Assembly (NCBI GenBank): GCA_945910005.1
Contig: OX246740.1
Location: 57,591,221-57,655,220 of the forward strand
Source: Isoperla grammatica
Taxonomy: Eukaryota; Arthropoda; Insecta; Plecoptera; Perlodidae
DNA: 64,000 nucleotides
Reading direction: 5' to 3'
Position numbers and translations under genes: made by a program. Below are positions 1 through 10,230 of the stretch, piece by piece (the first letter of the stretch is position 1; each line of letters starts with the position of its first letter). A model generated the notes under the pieces. The model did no database searches and was not told the origin of the DNA. It saw only the letters and a list, made by a program, of their open reading frames with translations.

Positions 1-507
1 GCAATTACAAAACAAAATTAATACCATTAAACTGACAGCATATGCAGCGCCATCTGCATTTTTTCTAGCATGGACCTAGTTATTATGCATACCAAATTTC
101 ACTACGGTAATGAATAACACAAACAAAACGTATTTCATAGATTTTTTACATTAGCTGCTAACAGAAATTTGAAATCCGACTTCTGGACTATTTAAAGTAT
201 GGTTCCATAGAAGATACTGTAACTGGATCTCTTTTAAAATAAATACGCATTATGTAGTATAGATTACCAATGTACTAAGGAGGTATTAGAAATACACTTT
301 TTTTAAATGTACAAGTAAAAAAAACTAAATTAAGTTTAATACATTGGTATAGTAGTATTGGTATACATGGATAAGGTTGTTTCGTGACAACTTTACCGAG
401 TAACAACGGTGATAATGGGTGCAAGGCTTATTGCTAAGTAATGATATACTTACTGGTGCTGGAAGGATATGGGTGCAAGGCTTATTGCTAAGTAACGATG
501 TACTTAC
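1..507 (-). other. PALS1: Intron downstream of the SH3 exon (partial)
   Basis: Start of the intron that follows the SH3 exon in transcript order. It runs off the left edge towards the unseen Hook/GUK exons. It is AT-rich, and apart from a 54-bp tandem duplication next to the donor I see nothing functional in it. Confidence 0.75.
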
Positions 508-522
508 TGGTGCTGGAAGGAT
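417..522. repeat. Two-copy 54-bp tandem duplication spanning the SH3-exon splice donor
   Basis: Two near-identical copies start at 417 and 471. Both contain the minus-strand context CACCAgtaagta or its close variant, so the 3' end of the SH3 exon and its donor are duplicated. The copies differ at a few positions. The inner copy (donor at 507/506) keeps the reading frame. Use of the outer copy would read through an in-frame TAA directly after the true exon end. Confidence 0.85.
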
Positions 523-707
523 TTGCTTGGTACGAGGCCGGCCAACGTCTGATCTTCTTCTCCTTCTCGGAACGCTTGCCACCAGTTGGCGTCATCCTGG
601 CTGATCACATGTAACACGTCGCCCTTCTGGAAACTGATGCCCAGCTCTCGACATGGGATGTAGAGGTCCTCTTCGGGGTCGTAGTCAAAGTGGGCCTTCA
701 CGTGCAT
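508..707 (-). CDS. PALS1: PALS1/Stardust exon H: SH3 domain
   Basis: This 200-nt internal exon encodes most of the SH3 domain of the MAGUK scaffold PALS1 (MPP5). Visible hallmarks are [10 protein letters not shown] (the ALYDY-like strand), [12 protein letters not shown], the NWWQA tryptophan pair and [10 protein letters not shown], all closely matching vertebrate PALS1. In this family the SH3 folds with the Hook and GUK regions into one unit that, with the PDZ, grips the Crumbs tail. The acceptor is ccgttacag at 709/708 and the donor gtaagta begins at 507. The exon starts in phase 0 directly after the PDZ exon and ends in phase 2. The first ATG (707) is an internal methionine, not a translation start. 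The next exons, carrying Hook and GUK, are outside the window. Identity is near certain; exact ends are inferred from splice consensus and frame. Confidence 0.96.
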
Positions 708-1185
708 CTGTAACGGAACACTCAGTCATGTATATCGCCTCCTATAACCTCCTGTATATCGCCTGTATATCGGGTCCTAACATTGTATTTATTCATAGGT
801 TGCACGTACGTCACTTCTTTGCACGTGGCGGCCACATTTGTGATCAAACTTTGACGTTGCCATGGAGAAACAATTGAAGGCTGTTTTGGTACAACACAGA
901 AACTCTTAGTTCTTTAAAATTCAGCGTGTTTTTTTAAATAAAATTGGTATGTGTCATAATTTTTAAGTTTTTTACTACTAATGTTAACTTTTTAAATTCT
1001 AAATTAGGCTTATTTATTGTATTTGAATAGTATTTGCCAATGATCTAGGATTGGTCCTCATCATTTGTGTCGCAATCATGGCCGCTGTGACGTCACGTGG
1101 GAACTATGAATAGTTTAAACTAAAAACAACATATGTCTTTAAGTTAGTAAATAAAAATAATGATAAAGGGTAGTGGGCTACTCAC
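708..1185 (-). other. PALS1: Intron G-H (478 bp)
   Basis: Short intron between the PDZ and SH3 exons, with donor gtgagt at 1185 and acceptor ttacag at 708. No repeat or conserved element is apparent; it is AT-rich in the middle. Confidence 0.85.
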
Positions 1186-1440
1186 GAGTGTGTCTCGCGT
1201 GCTGTTGTTGGCCATCTGCTGTTGCTGCTGCTGCTGTTGTGGCACTATGAGGAAGGTCAGCGTGCCGGTCATGGCCCCCAGTAGGTCGCACACATCGTTG
1301 ACACTCTTGCCTCTCATCTCGATACCGTTGACCTCTAGAACCTCATCCCCCTCGTGAAGTAGGCCGCTCTTCTCTGCCGCGCCCCCTCTCACTATCCGGC
1401 CGATCACCACCGCGTCACCTTCGTTGCGCACCGTCGCGCC
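1186..1440 (-). CDS. PALS1: PALS1/Stardust exon G: PDZ domain plus polyglutamine
   Basis: This 255-nt exon (85 codons, phase 0 at both ends) carries almost all of the PDZ domain. It begins [17 protein letters not shown] and continues through [36 protein letters not shown] and GTLTFLIVP, nearly identical to vertebrate PALS1. In the family this domain binds the C-terminal ERLI motif of Crumbs. The carboxylate-binding loop (PLGAT) is split by the intron: exon F ends in EPL and exon G starts GAT. After the last beta strand comes a run of eight glutamines encoded by mixed CAG/CAA, then a short linker ending NSTRDTL, which joins HVKAHF of the SH3 exon. The acceptor is gtcctag at 1442/1441 and the donor gtgagt at 1185. 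The polyQ run is absent from vertebrate PALS1 as I know it and may be length-variable. Confidence 0.97.
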
Positions 1441-1814
1441 CTAGGACACCACAGTAGCTATGACACTCTCTGGGGTGAAGGTAAGGACTCACTGATCTTA
1501 GTCTAGCCTTAAATAAAGACCTTTAGTTTTATCTTTATCTATCTATCAGTCTGTCTATCTATGGAGAAGAATATTCCATACTACAAAAAGATCAATTGTG
1601 AATAAATTAGTAAATAAATGAATGAATGAATGAATGAATGAATGAATGAATAATACAAAATATGAGGAAATATGTTGTTTCAATTACTACAGGTATGAAA
1701 ATCTCAACATTTCTCAAAAAGTTACAGTAGAATTTCCATTTCGTTGGCTCAAATTAATCCATTTAATTTAAACTGGCTGACTCCTCTCGTAATGTGTCTC
1801 CTAGAGGCGCCTAC
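1441..1814 (-). other. PALS1: Intron F-G (374 bp) with (AATG)n
   Basis: Short intron with donor gtaggc at 1814. It contains an (AATG)n microsatellite at about 1611-1651 and a small TATC/TGTC-rich patch near 1540-1562. Confidence 0.8.
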
Positions 1815-2065
1815 CAGAGGTTCGTTGGTCTTCTCTATCTTGATGATCTTGATGTTGTCCTCGGCCAGGAACTGTTCCGAGGTGCTCTCGGAGGGCGAGT
1901 CTGCCACGTGTAACGCCACGTGTTGGGTCGCTACAGCGTCGTGGGCGTAGAGAAGCCCCTCCACCTCGTAGCGAGTGAGTAGGTCTGCCAGCTCCGCAGC
2001 TTCCGGCAGCGAACATGGCTGGATGTTCTCAAGGCACTGCACAGTTAGCGACAACACTTCTGACA
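1815..2065 (-). CDS. PALS1: PALS1/Stardust exon F: L27C domain and PDZ lead-in
   Basis: Encodes the second L27 domain (L27C), which pairs with LIN7 in this family, then the linker entering the PDZ. Readable landmarks are SEVLSLTVQCLENIQ, AAELADLLTRYEVEGLLYAHD (matching the ALLLAHDKVAEQ helix of vertebrate PALS1) and EDNIKIIKIEKTNEPL. The donor gtaggc leaves phase 0 after CTG, and the next exon restores PLGATVRNE exactly. The acceptor is the weak point. Both ag candidates (exon start 2065 after cccgag, or 2059 after tgtcag) need one preceding base from exon E, whereas exon E ends in phase 0. A single G there would give Val and a gap-free alignment (DVSEVL versus EVQTVL). Exon identity is secure; the 5' boundary is not. 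Confidence 0.9.
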
Positions 2066-2257
2066 CTCGGGAAATAAATGTTTTAAAATAAACCAAGTAG
2101 AACAAATCTGTGAATAATTACTCGAATTTGCCAGTAAAATAATTTTTTGTGTCTAATAAAAACATTAAAATATAGTGTCCTTGAAAAACTGTGCATTTTG
2201 GCACTTTGGCAGAATGCAGAAACAACAATATAACCGTGTAGGATATGAATGTCTTAC
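2066..2257 (-). other. PALS1: Intron E-F (192 bp)
   Basis: Smallest intron in the window. Donor gtaagac at 2257 is good. The acceptor is uncertain because every visible ag gives a one-base phase mismatch. Other ag candidates upstream, such as attcacag near 2107, share the same phase and do not solve it. Confidence 0.75.
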
Positions 2258-2469
2258 GTCTCTGAGTAGCGCCTGGGCACTGGAAGACGTTGGAGCGTGT
2301 CGCGGCCTGTTGAGCACTTCTTGAAGCTTGTTGTGGATGGCCAACGCTCGGCCAAACTCCGGACTGAGTAGGAGGGTTTGTACTGCGAGGACTTGACCCT
2401 CCAGAGAGCTGTAGCTCTTCTTGAGTTGGTGCTGCAGCCGCTGTAGGCAGGCCACCAGCTCACCGTAGC
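2258..2469 (-). CDS. PALS1: PALS1/Stardust exon E: L27N domain
   Basis: This 212-nt exon encodes the first L27 domain (L27N), which in this family binds the L27 of PATJ. Landmarks are YGELVACLQRLQHQLKK, TLLLSPEFGRALAIHNKLQE (compare LLQLVQNKDFQNAFKIHN in vertebrate PALS1) and SSAQALLRD at the end (compare SNAQDLAQE). The acceptor is atgttccag at 2471/2470. The first two bases complete an AGC serine with the last base of exon D, so the D-E junction is in phase. The donor gtaaga at 2257 leaves phase 0. All helical positions of the domain appear present. Confidence 0.94.
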
Positions 2470-2974
2470 CTGGAACATTCGAGCATCATCAGTTAACTCG
2501 AGACCAATGGTTGAACAGAGCAAAACGTAAAACGTTTATTGTATTTTAATAGTATTTCAGAAAAATTAATGATTCTGATACTGGTTTTCTCAAGCAAAAA
2601 TATAACAATGATGCAAAAGAAGATTCACTCATAAACAACACAATTTACAGATTTATGATATCACAAGCAGTTGCAGCATCAAACGTTGTTACCAAATAGA
2701 AATCAAACTGTTTACTTTCAAGTTTTAACTACATTTTCTTTTTCTTCTTCTAGTATTACTTTCTATTACTGAAGAAATATATACCACATCGAAAAAAGTG
2801 AAACCACAGCACCCTGAAGTTTCGTAAGCTGTGTAGCAGATTGTTTGCTAAATACCTATTTACAATATTATAATCTCCAGGACTGTGATTGTGTTTACTA
2901 AACACATGGTAAGCATTTAACACGCAGTCTGCGCTAACGAGCCCGCAGGGGCAGCGAGGGTAATCTAGACTCAC
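2470..2974 (-). other. PALS1: Intron D-E (505 bp)
   Basis: Donor gtgagt at 2974 and acceptor ccag at 2471/2470. The sequence is AT-rich, and I see no repeat or other feature in it. Confidence 0.85.
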
Positions 2975-3161
2975 TGATGGTGTTGAGCGCGTCGTCGTCC
3001 AGCGCATCCTCTGCGTCGGAGTACGCGTCGTTGACGAGTCCCGTGCGAGGGGGGTGACTCTCCAGCGCCTGCAGCTTGCGGGAACCTCGCAACGAGCGGT
3101 TCAGGAACTCACTCTGCTGCGCCAGTCGGTCTTCCTCCTCCTTGCGCTTGCGCAGCGCCTC
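2975..3161 (-). CDS. PALS1: PALS1/Stardust exon D: charged helix and conserved acidic segment
   Basis: This 187-nt exon begins EALRKRKEEEDRLAQQ, a strongly charged helix matching EDMRRRREEEGKKQE of vertebrate PALS1. It continues with SEFLNRSLRGSRKLQ, the conserved PPRTGLVNDAYSDAEDA block (compare PPKTGIDNPMFDTEEG), and an acidic run ending ALNTI. The block lies just before L27N, where the family has its second evolutionarily conserved region. The acceptor is gcggttacag at 3163/3162 (phase 0) and the donor gtgagt at 2974 (phase 1, completed by exon E). The ATG at 3179-3177 lies inside the intron and is not a start. Confidence 0.94.
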
Positions 3162-4442
3162 CTGTAACCGCGCGAACATTCAAACACAGTTAGACGCGTA
3201 CACGTCAGACTTGGGACGTAGTGGGTAGTTCAACACTTGTTTTTGTGCAGCTACTAACACATTTTCACAATTCATACAGCGTCGTATACAGGGAGGGGGC
3301 AGGAAGCTTAACCCCTCCCCCCCCCCCCATCTGAAACCCCATAATTTACGATACATATTAAATAACATTCATAAACCTAATCATTACACATAAAGCATTG
3401 ATTAAGTCAGTAATCGCATTTAGCTCTTGATTATAGTGCAACAAAATGGTAGGCCAGCTTCCACTTATATCCTCAAAGAGTCTAGTGAAGATAACCCATC
3501 CAGCAGACAACCTGTACGTTGTACATACTGCGTTGTTGTGGGTGCGCCTCTGTATGATACAATACAATGTGATAGTCAAGTGTGAGTGAATGGGCACAAC
3601 GCTTGAATGATCATCACAGCATCCGTTACGTAGGGACGGTGTCGCGTCACACCGTATTGAGTGTAGGATGTTGAAAACGCGTTCCTCAGCGCGGCCACAC
3701 AACACCCCAACCACAGACAAACCCAACCCTTATCAGCTACACAGACCATCATGAACCGATAACGATGACTTGTGATTACCACCGATAGTCCACAGTTGAC
3801 TGGGACCCACACATGTCCCTACACCCCCCTGTCCCCGAACAGAGCAGAGAAGCGGAATGGAAGAGATCGCACACAAACTACAAAAATAACATTATATTAT
3901 ACTAGATTTAGTAAGAAGATGCCGGCCGAACTTCACACGCGTTATTACGGCACCTTGTTCTATTGTCTAATGTCTGTCACTGTCACCTTACTTTGCGTCA
4001 ATTAACAATTAGCTTTCTATGTGAACTAACTTATTCCCGGATATACCACATCCTAAAATACCCTCTCAAGGAACATAAGTTATTAAAAAGTTAGTAAATA
4101 AATAAATACACAAGTAGATCATTATTCAAAATTTATTACTATCCACGTGACTTGTGATACAAATAACATCGTATTTATGCTCTACCAACTCAGTACCAAG
4201 AACTCATTTTCAGTGGAGGACGTGACACCATTTATTATGTGCTTCGTTGCGTTATGGCTTCAAAGTCAAGACGCCATTTATTTAATGACCATCTTATTCG
4301 GTTATAAAACTGATACTACTACAGTACCTCGTATTATTAACTTATACGAATAGGTAAACCTATAGGTTTACAGACAAATTGCCACTATTAATTCTTTCAC
4401 AATATCGCAGTTATTTCTTTTGAGGCAATCCCTCGCTTGCTA
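3162..4442 (-). other. Intron C-D, first part; no gene seen
   Basis: Beginning of the 16.0-kb intron between exons C and D. It holds a C12 tract near 3318 and a diverged copy of a dispersed SINE-like sequence at about 4170-4221. Short open frames here lack conserved motifs. Confidence 0.75.
4170..4221 (+). repeat. Dispersed SINE-like element, diverged copy
   Basis: Matches a module also found at about 11795-11846, 12195-12239 and 28021-28070: a GTATTTATG lead, then CTACCCACTCRGT, a variable centre and TTTTCAGYGGGGGAC. This copy reads CTACCAACTCAGT and ends TTTTCAGTGGAGGAC, so it is older. AT-rich triplet runs next to several copies suggest a retroposed tail. The family is not identified. Confidence 0.6.
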
Positions 4443-5613
4443 AGAGCACGTGGGCAAGACTGTTCCAGCACGTGGGCAAGACTGTACCAGCACGTGGGCA
4501 AGACTGTACCAGCACGTGGGCAAGACTGCACCAGCACGTGGGCAAGACTGTACCAGCACGTGGGCAAGACTGTTCCAGCACGTGGGCAAGACTGTACCAG
4601 CACGTGGGCAAGACTGTTCCAGCACGTGGGCATGACTGTACCAGCACGTGGGCAAGACTGTACCAGCACGTGGGCAAGACTGCACCAGCACGTGGGCAAG
4701 ACTGCATCAGCACGTGGGAAAGACTGCACCAGCACGTGGGCAAGACTGTACCAGCACGTGGGCAAGACTGCACCAGCACGTGAGCAAGACTGCACCAGCA
4801 CGTGGGCAAGACTGCGCCAGCACGTGGGCAAGACTGCACCAGCACATGGGCAAGACTGCACCAGCACGTGGGCAAGACTGCACCAGCACGTGGGCAAGAC
4901 TGCACCAGCACGTGGGCAAGACTGCGCCAGCACGTGGGCAAGACTGCACCAGCACGTGGGCAAGACTGCACCAGCACGTGGGCAAGACTGCACCAGCACG
5001 TGGGCAAGACTGCACCAGCACGTGGGCAAGACTGCACCAGCACGTGAGCAAGACTGCACCAGCACGTGGGCAAGACTGCACCAGCACGTGGGCAAGACTG
5101 CACCAGCACGTGGGAAAGACTGCACCAGCACGTGGGCAAGACTGTACCAGCACGTGGGCAAGACTGCACCAGCACGTGAGCAAGACTGCACCAGCACGTG
5201 GGCAAGACTGCGCCAGCACGTGGGCAAGACTGCGCCAGCACGTGGGCAAGACTGCACCAGCACGTGGGCAAGACTGTACCAGCACGTGAGCAAGACTGCA
5301 CCAGCACGTGGGCAAGACTGCACCAGCACGTGGGCAAGACTGCATCAGCACGTGGGCAAGACTGCATCAGCACGTGGGCAAGACTGCACCAGCACGTGGG
5401 CAAGACTGCACCAGCACGTGGGCAAGACTGCATCAGCACGTGGGCAAGACTGCACCAGCACGTGGGCAAGACTGCACCAGCACGTGGGCAAGACTGCACC
5501 AGCACGTGAGCAAGACTGCACCAGCACGTGGGCAAGACTGCATCAGCACGTGGGAAAGACTGCACCAGCACGTGGGCAAGACTGCGCCAGCACGTGGGCA
5601 AGACTGCACGTGG
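4443..5613. repeat. 22-bp minisatellite, about 53 units, each with an E-box
   Basis: Uninterrupted head-to-tail array of a 22-bp unit (core CAGCACGTGGGCAAGACTG plus a variable YNC triplet). Nearly every unit keeps CACGTG, the canonical palindromic E-box. Variation is concentrated at two sites: TAC/CAC/CGC/CAT after ACTG, and GGGCAAG versus GAGCAAG or GGGAAAG. Because 22 is not a multiple of three but three units make 66 nt, several frames stay open on both strands for up to 420 codons. These frames are periodic by-products with no initiation context or domain, so no protein is called. Confidence 0.97.
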
Positions 5614-8600
5614 TGTGAGAACAGTACAGTATAGCATCCTCGCCCTTGCACCGACAACTGAACAAACCCCCACGTCATACGTTACGTTACGTTACGTCAA
5701 GTAATTGTTGTAAGACAACCGATTACGTCAAACAGTGTAGTAACCGCATAACACCACCGTGCACACTGTCACTAGAGTCTGCCAGATAATTGAATAGAAC
5801 TTGGCATATTGTGTCAATGTAATATTAATCACGAAGATTGGTCGTGATCCGTCGAGCGTAGGTTTCAGTCGCAATCAATGTAATTATTATGCATTCGTTT
5901 CCTTTAGTTGAGTTGCGGGACAATCTCAATCTGTTACATTTCATCTACAATAATTGTAGACAGTCAGATGTGTAGGGTAGGCCTACAGGTAACTGTGTGT
6001 CGTAAAAGACGAGAACAAACAAAGCCAACATAAGAATGTTGTTTAATTTGTACTAACGGAATTATAATCCTCCCCCCCCCCCCCCCCTGTAGATTTGTGA
6101 TTTGCTGTTCAACACAAACTCCAAGAACTAAAGATCTTCGACGAAGATAAAAATACTTGATAGAGCTATTTGGTACACTTCTTCGCCAATAAATAAAGGA
6201 TTTGTTACTTGAGATGTAAATTTGTAAACTCCGTTGATAACAATGTAAAGTCATAGATCGTTAATTGTTGTGTAAAAGCTTGAATATGTATGTTAGATAT
6301 TGAAAATACTACCGCCATTGTTAAAACCGCGTTAAATTACCACTTTTTAATCATGTTCATATGTCGTATCTTTTAACACTACACCACATAGAAAAAGTGA
6401 ACAACAGTCACATACAGAGTTAGAAATAACTGAATACTAGGCCTACTTGTTGGTAAGTAAATTTAAATACAAACTCTGATAATTACGATAATAAACATAT
6501 TTTTCACACAGCAATCAGTTCTTACGAACCAAAATTTAGCCCGGTTTTCACTTTCTTGATGTGGTGTAGAAGAATAAGGACACGATTAAAAAAACTGTAA
6601 TTTCTCGCGAATCACATTTCACTTTCTGACTCTTCTATCCTGACGTACACCCCCCACACTCGTACACCCACACAACAACAACAACAACAACAACAACACA
6701 CGGCCACCACGATACGTACATTGTTCTTGGGCTTGATCAAGTGTTTCGGCCTCTTTGGCAACGGTGGCGGCGTATCCGACACCATCACGCTAAACAACAC
6801 CTCACTAACGATATCGCCTCTTCATTTCACAGACATGCATTACATGCAGATGTTCCCAACACACACGTGTCACGGCAGGTAGGAACCCACGTAGCAGCAA
6901 ACAGTAAACAAACAACAGGTTGTTTTCCGCGGCGCACCGCACGACTACTGACTGTAACTACTCAACTGACTGACGGTATCTCGCGATTACGTTCAGTGCC
7001 GCGTCGAACAAAGTCACGTGGCACGATGTTTCCTCCCGCGCGGCAAACACACCATTGTTGAGCCACTACAGCAGTCGGTCAACCACTCTACGTGTCATAT
7101 CATCCAAGTGACATTGCCACACTTCACACTATCTTATCGCTATCGTAAATACCGACGTTCTAGGTATTATTGTCCATCATTACAGTTTACGATGTCAGAA
7201 CAAAACGTACTCAAAAAGATTATTTCAGTTGAGGCACATTGTTGTGGGTTGACTGAAGACTACAGTGTAGAATGTACGTGAAACTGATACAGTGGATACA
7301 TTTATGACAATGTCGTGCAACTGCAATATAGAAAATGCTGCCGCTTCCATTTGAACACCTCATCAATGTTGCTGCTTACATCACTAATTCCATTGTTCCC
7401 CGTCTGCTCTGGTTTAGTGCATGTTTATAGATTGACTTGGTGCATTGGCATTCCGACAATCTGCTGCGTCAGACTTTACGTGTTACGACATAACTCTGAG
7501 CGGATGTTACAGCACAGGGGTAATCGCGATTTGTTTTAGTATCGTTTCAATGGCAAACACGACATGTGTCAAATACCTTAACAATTTGAATAAATATGAA
7601 GGTGTAGGAACCAAACATCGGGAGAATGTTATATGTTTGTCGCCACGGTATCTAGACCGCGGCAACAGAGCTCACGATCAAATCACGTGGATGACAAGAC
7701 GTCTTCTAATCCTCGCCCTGCGACATCGTAACGATTGACCTCGTTGCATAAACATAATCATCATTAAAATACACAGCTTGACTCCATCGTTCATATCTTG
7801 TCTTCTATCTTCGAGATAACTGCTGCATTGTCCACCTACGCATTGAATAGCTGATCGCACACCCAGCGCTGCCGGTTTTATAACGACTAGTAATAGGTTC
7901 ATTTTGGAGTGAAATCTTCTAATTTTAAGCTATCATCATCACACGCCAATAACAAACACTATAGAAACTTAAAACGTAAATCTACGGAACGTTTAGACTC
8001 TGTATGAAATTGTATGTAATTTTTCAAATGGTTCAGAATAAATTGTGGACCACCCCCTCCCCCCGCCCCCCAACAAAAAAAACGACAGAATTCTATACGA
8101 TTGGGACAAATCAAACTTGGTTTTTGTCGTAGTACAAAACTTCCGAGGTTTAGTAACTGTTTTAACATCGTAATTTGAAATATCTGAGGGCTCGCCTACA
8201 GTTGTGCTTGTTTTAAAAACACCAGTGTCAGAGTTGTACCCAGTACTCGTCCCACGCCAACCCATGAACCTTGGCTAAACCTCGCCGCATCGCGTGTTGT
8301 GTTACAGAGATCGAACCCACAACCTCCAGACTCAGCCCAGCCTGTATCAACATTGTTGCGCAAGTTTGTTTACCTAATTAATTAATTACGAGAAAACCAC
8401 AAAGCTTAACAATTTCCATCTGGCTGACTTCTACGGAACTAACTGGAACACTGCGCTTATTCTAAATAAATAACGGACAACGCAACAATTAGATTGTTAT
8501 TCCCTACAACTTGTAAACAGAGAGATAACAATGTTGCTCATCGGCGGCAAGGTTCCATTTTTTCGATCGAGTGATGTGTGTTTAAAAGGTGTCTTCTTCC

Positions 8601-10026
8601 GGTTAGGCCGGAAGTAGATCTGCATGAAGGGCACAGCTAGTACGCACCAGCGCGCAGCCCGCAGAACTGTTACCAACTGGACAACCTTCGCTGGTGATAC
8701 CAGTGATTACAGACATGACTACCTAATGATGATCTTCAGGTTCGGCAGATTACATGTCTTGCGTGGCCTTGTGAGATTAGAGGACTTCTAGACTCTAGCG
8801 TGACCAGGCCAGGCAATCTAGATGTTTTAACACGGATTACTGTACACGTTAACGTATGTCAACTCGTCGTAAATAACCTCTATAAATCACTGGTGCAGAA
8901 AATCCCCTCGTATCACCCGTGGACAATATTATCAAGTGATGAAAGTGAGCCGGCGTACACTGCCCCCCCCCCCCCCCCCCCAACACCCTCCGCCACTGAC
9001 AAATGGACAATGCGCAACCTGCGTTAGTACATAATATATAGCTTTTTCCAGATTATACTCTTTCTGGTGACAGCTATAGATACCTTTTTATTTACAGTAG
9101 TCCCCTTTTAATTCAAACTTTAAAAGACTATACAAAAAACAATTTGAATTACAAAATTTTGAATACGCATTAATTTAAATTAAACCGAGTTTGAATTAAT
9201 GAGGGACTACACTGTATTTGTATGATCCTGCTTCGTTTGTTGCAGAATACTATATCAAGAGGTTCGCAATTAATTTACTTTTAATATTAGATACAAACAA
9301 GATCTTGAACTGGACAAAGTTCTTGTGCAATTAAGAAGGTTTTTATTACCCTTTTAAATCAGTCACATTTTAAAATTTGGGGTAAACGATTAAAAAATCA
9401 CCCACATCATAATTTGGATTTCTGAAAGGTTTCCGAGGTGTTGGGTTCGAGCCCAGGTGTGAGCCCGAAGCGTGACTGGGCGGCTGGGCAGACCAAGACA
9501 CCAAGACAGTTCGAATGTCTGACATTCCTGTACCAAGTGCCGAGACGGGGCCGGCGCCATTAGTAACATCATTCAGCCCCGCTCGCTTCATTGGCTCCGG
9601 AAACTTTCAGGATCCTTCCGACCCCTGCGCTGCCCGCGCAACCAGGGCGCGTTGGGGCCCGGGGGTAGTGGCACAATGTAGTTGCACAGGGTAGTTACAC
9701 AGGGCCCGAACAACATACAACCATATCTCAAATACTGATCGCTGATTGGCCACGAACCTCTCGTCTATGACGAAACGCATCGGTAAGGTTTGTCGGGAAA
9801 AGTACATTTGTCAACTGACAATCTAATTGTTGAAATGAGTCATGTAAAACGTCTTCTTGTCTTTTGTGTCCAATATTCTACTCAACCGTTGCCTTTCAAA
9901 CAGCCCTGTGGATATGTTGTGCTCACATAGCACGTGACGTATGTCATATCATATCTACTGAGAAGTAAGATACACGCCCAAGTAGCACAAACTTGTGGCA
10001 AACTGATGGTAAACTGCGGATCGCCA
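5614..10026 (-). other. Intron C-D, second part; simple repeats and TE fragments only
   Basis: No gene is seen. It holds a short (GTTAC)n at about 5677-5695, a long C tract at about 6070, (CAA)n at 6673-6697, another C tract near 8965 that runs into CCGCCACTG (a possible hAT terminus), and tRNA-type B-box sequences near 8308 (minus) and 9444 (plus). Confidence 0.7.
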
Positions 10027-10230
10027 TAAATTGAAGTGATGGGCCATAGGCGGCGATGCGCTTACGGCCCGCTTATGGGGTTGGCCAAGCCCCCTTCTGT
10101 TTGCCGTAAGCGGGTTATAGCTTATGGGCCATAGGCGGGCCGCTGTGGAAAACCGACAGTTGCAAAAACTATAAACTATGTTTTTTGCTACAGCGGCCCG
10201 CCTGCGCGCCACAACCGTTATTGTGTTGAT
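10027..10230. repeat. GGCGGGCCGC-type dispersed element with inverted repeat
   Basis: Contains TTATGGGCCATAGGCGGGCC, the core of the 51-bp array at 16 kb, plus a diverged copy at 10035. Perfect 13-bp arms GGCGGGCCGCTGT (10134-10146) and ACAGCGGCCCGCC (10190-10202) enclose about 43 nt and would form a stable hairpin. Likely a copy of the dispersed element from which the tandem array arose. Confidence 0.65.

Noticed and set aside
653..877. Plus-strand frame over the SH3 exon, and similar frames opposite other exons
   Set aside because: Antisense shadow of a conserved minus-strand coding exon.
2254..2523. 89-codon frame overlapping the L27N exon in another frame
   Set aside because: The L27 motif, splice sites and phase all support the other frame.
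4397..5673. Open frames of 310-420 codons on both strands
   Set aside because: They lie entirely within the 22-bp minisatellite; three units make 66 nt, so frames stay open by periodicity. No start context, domain or non-repeat composition.
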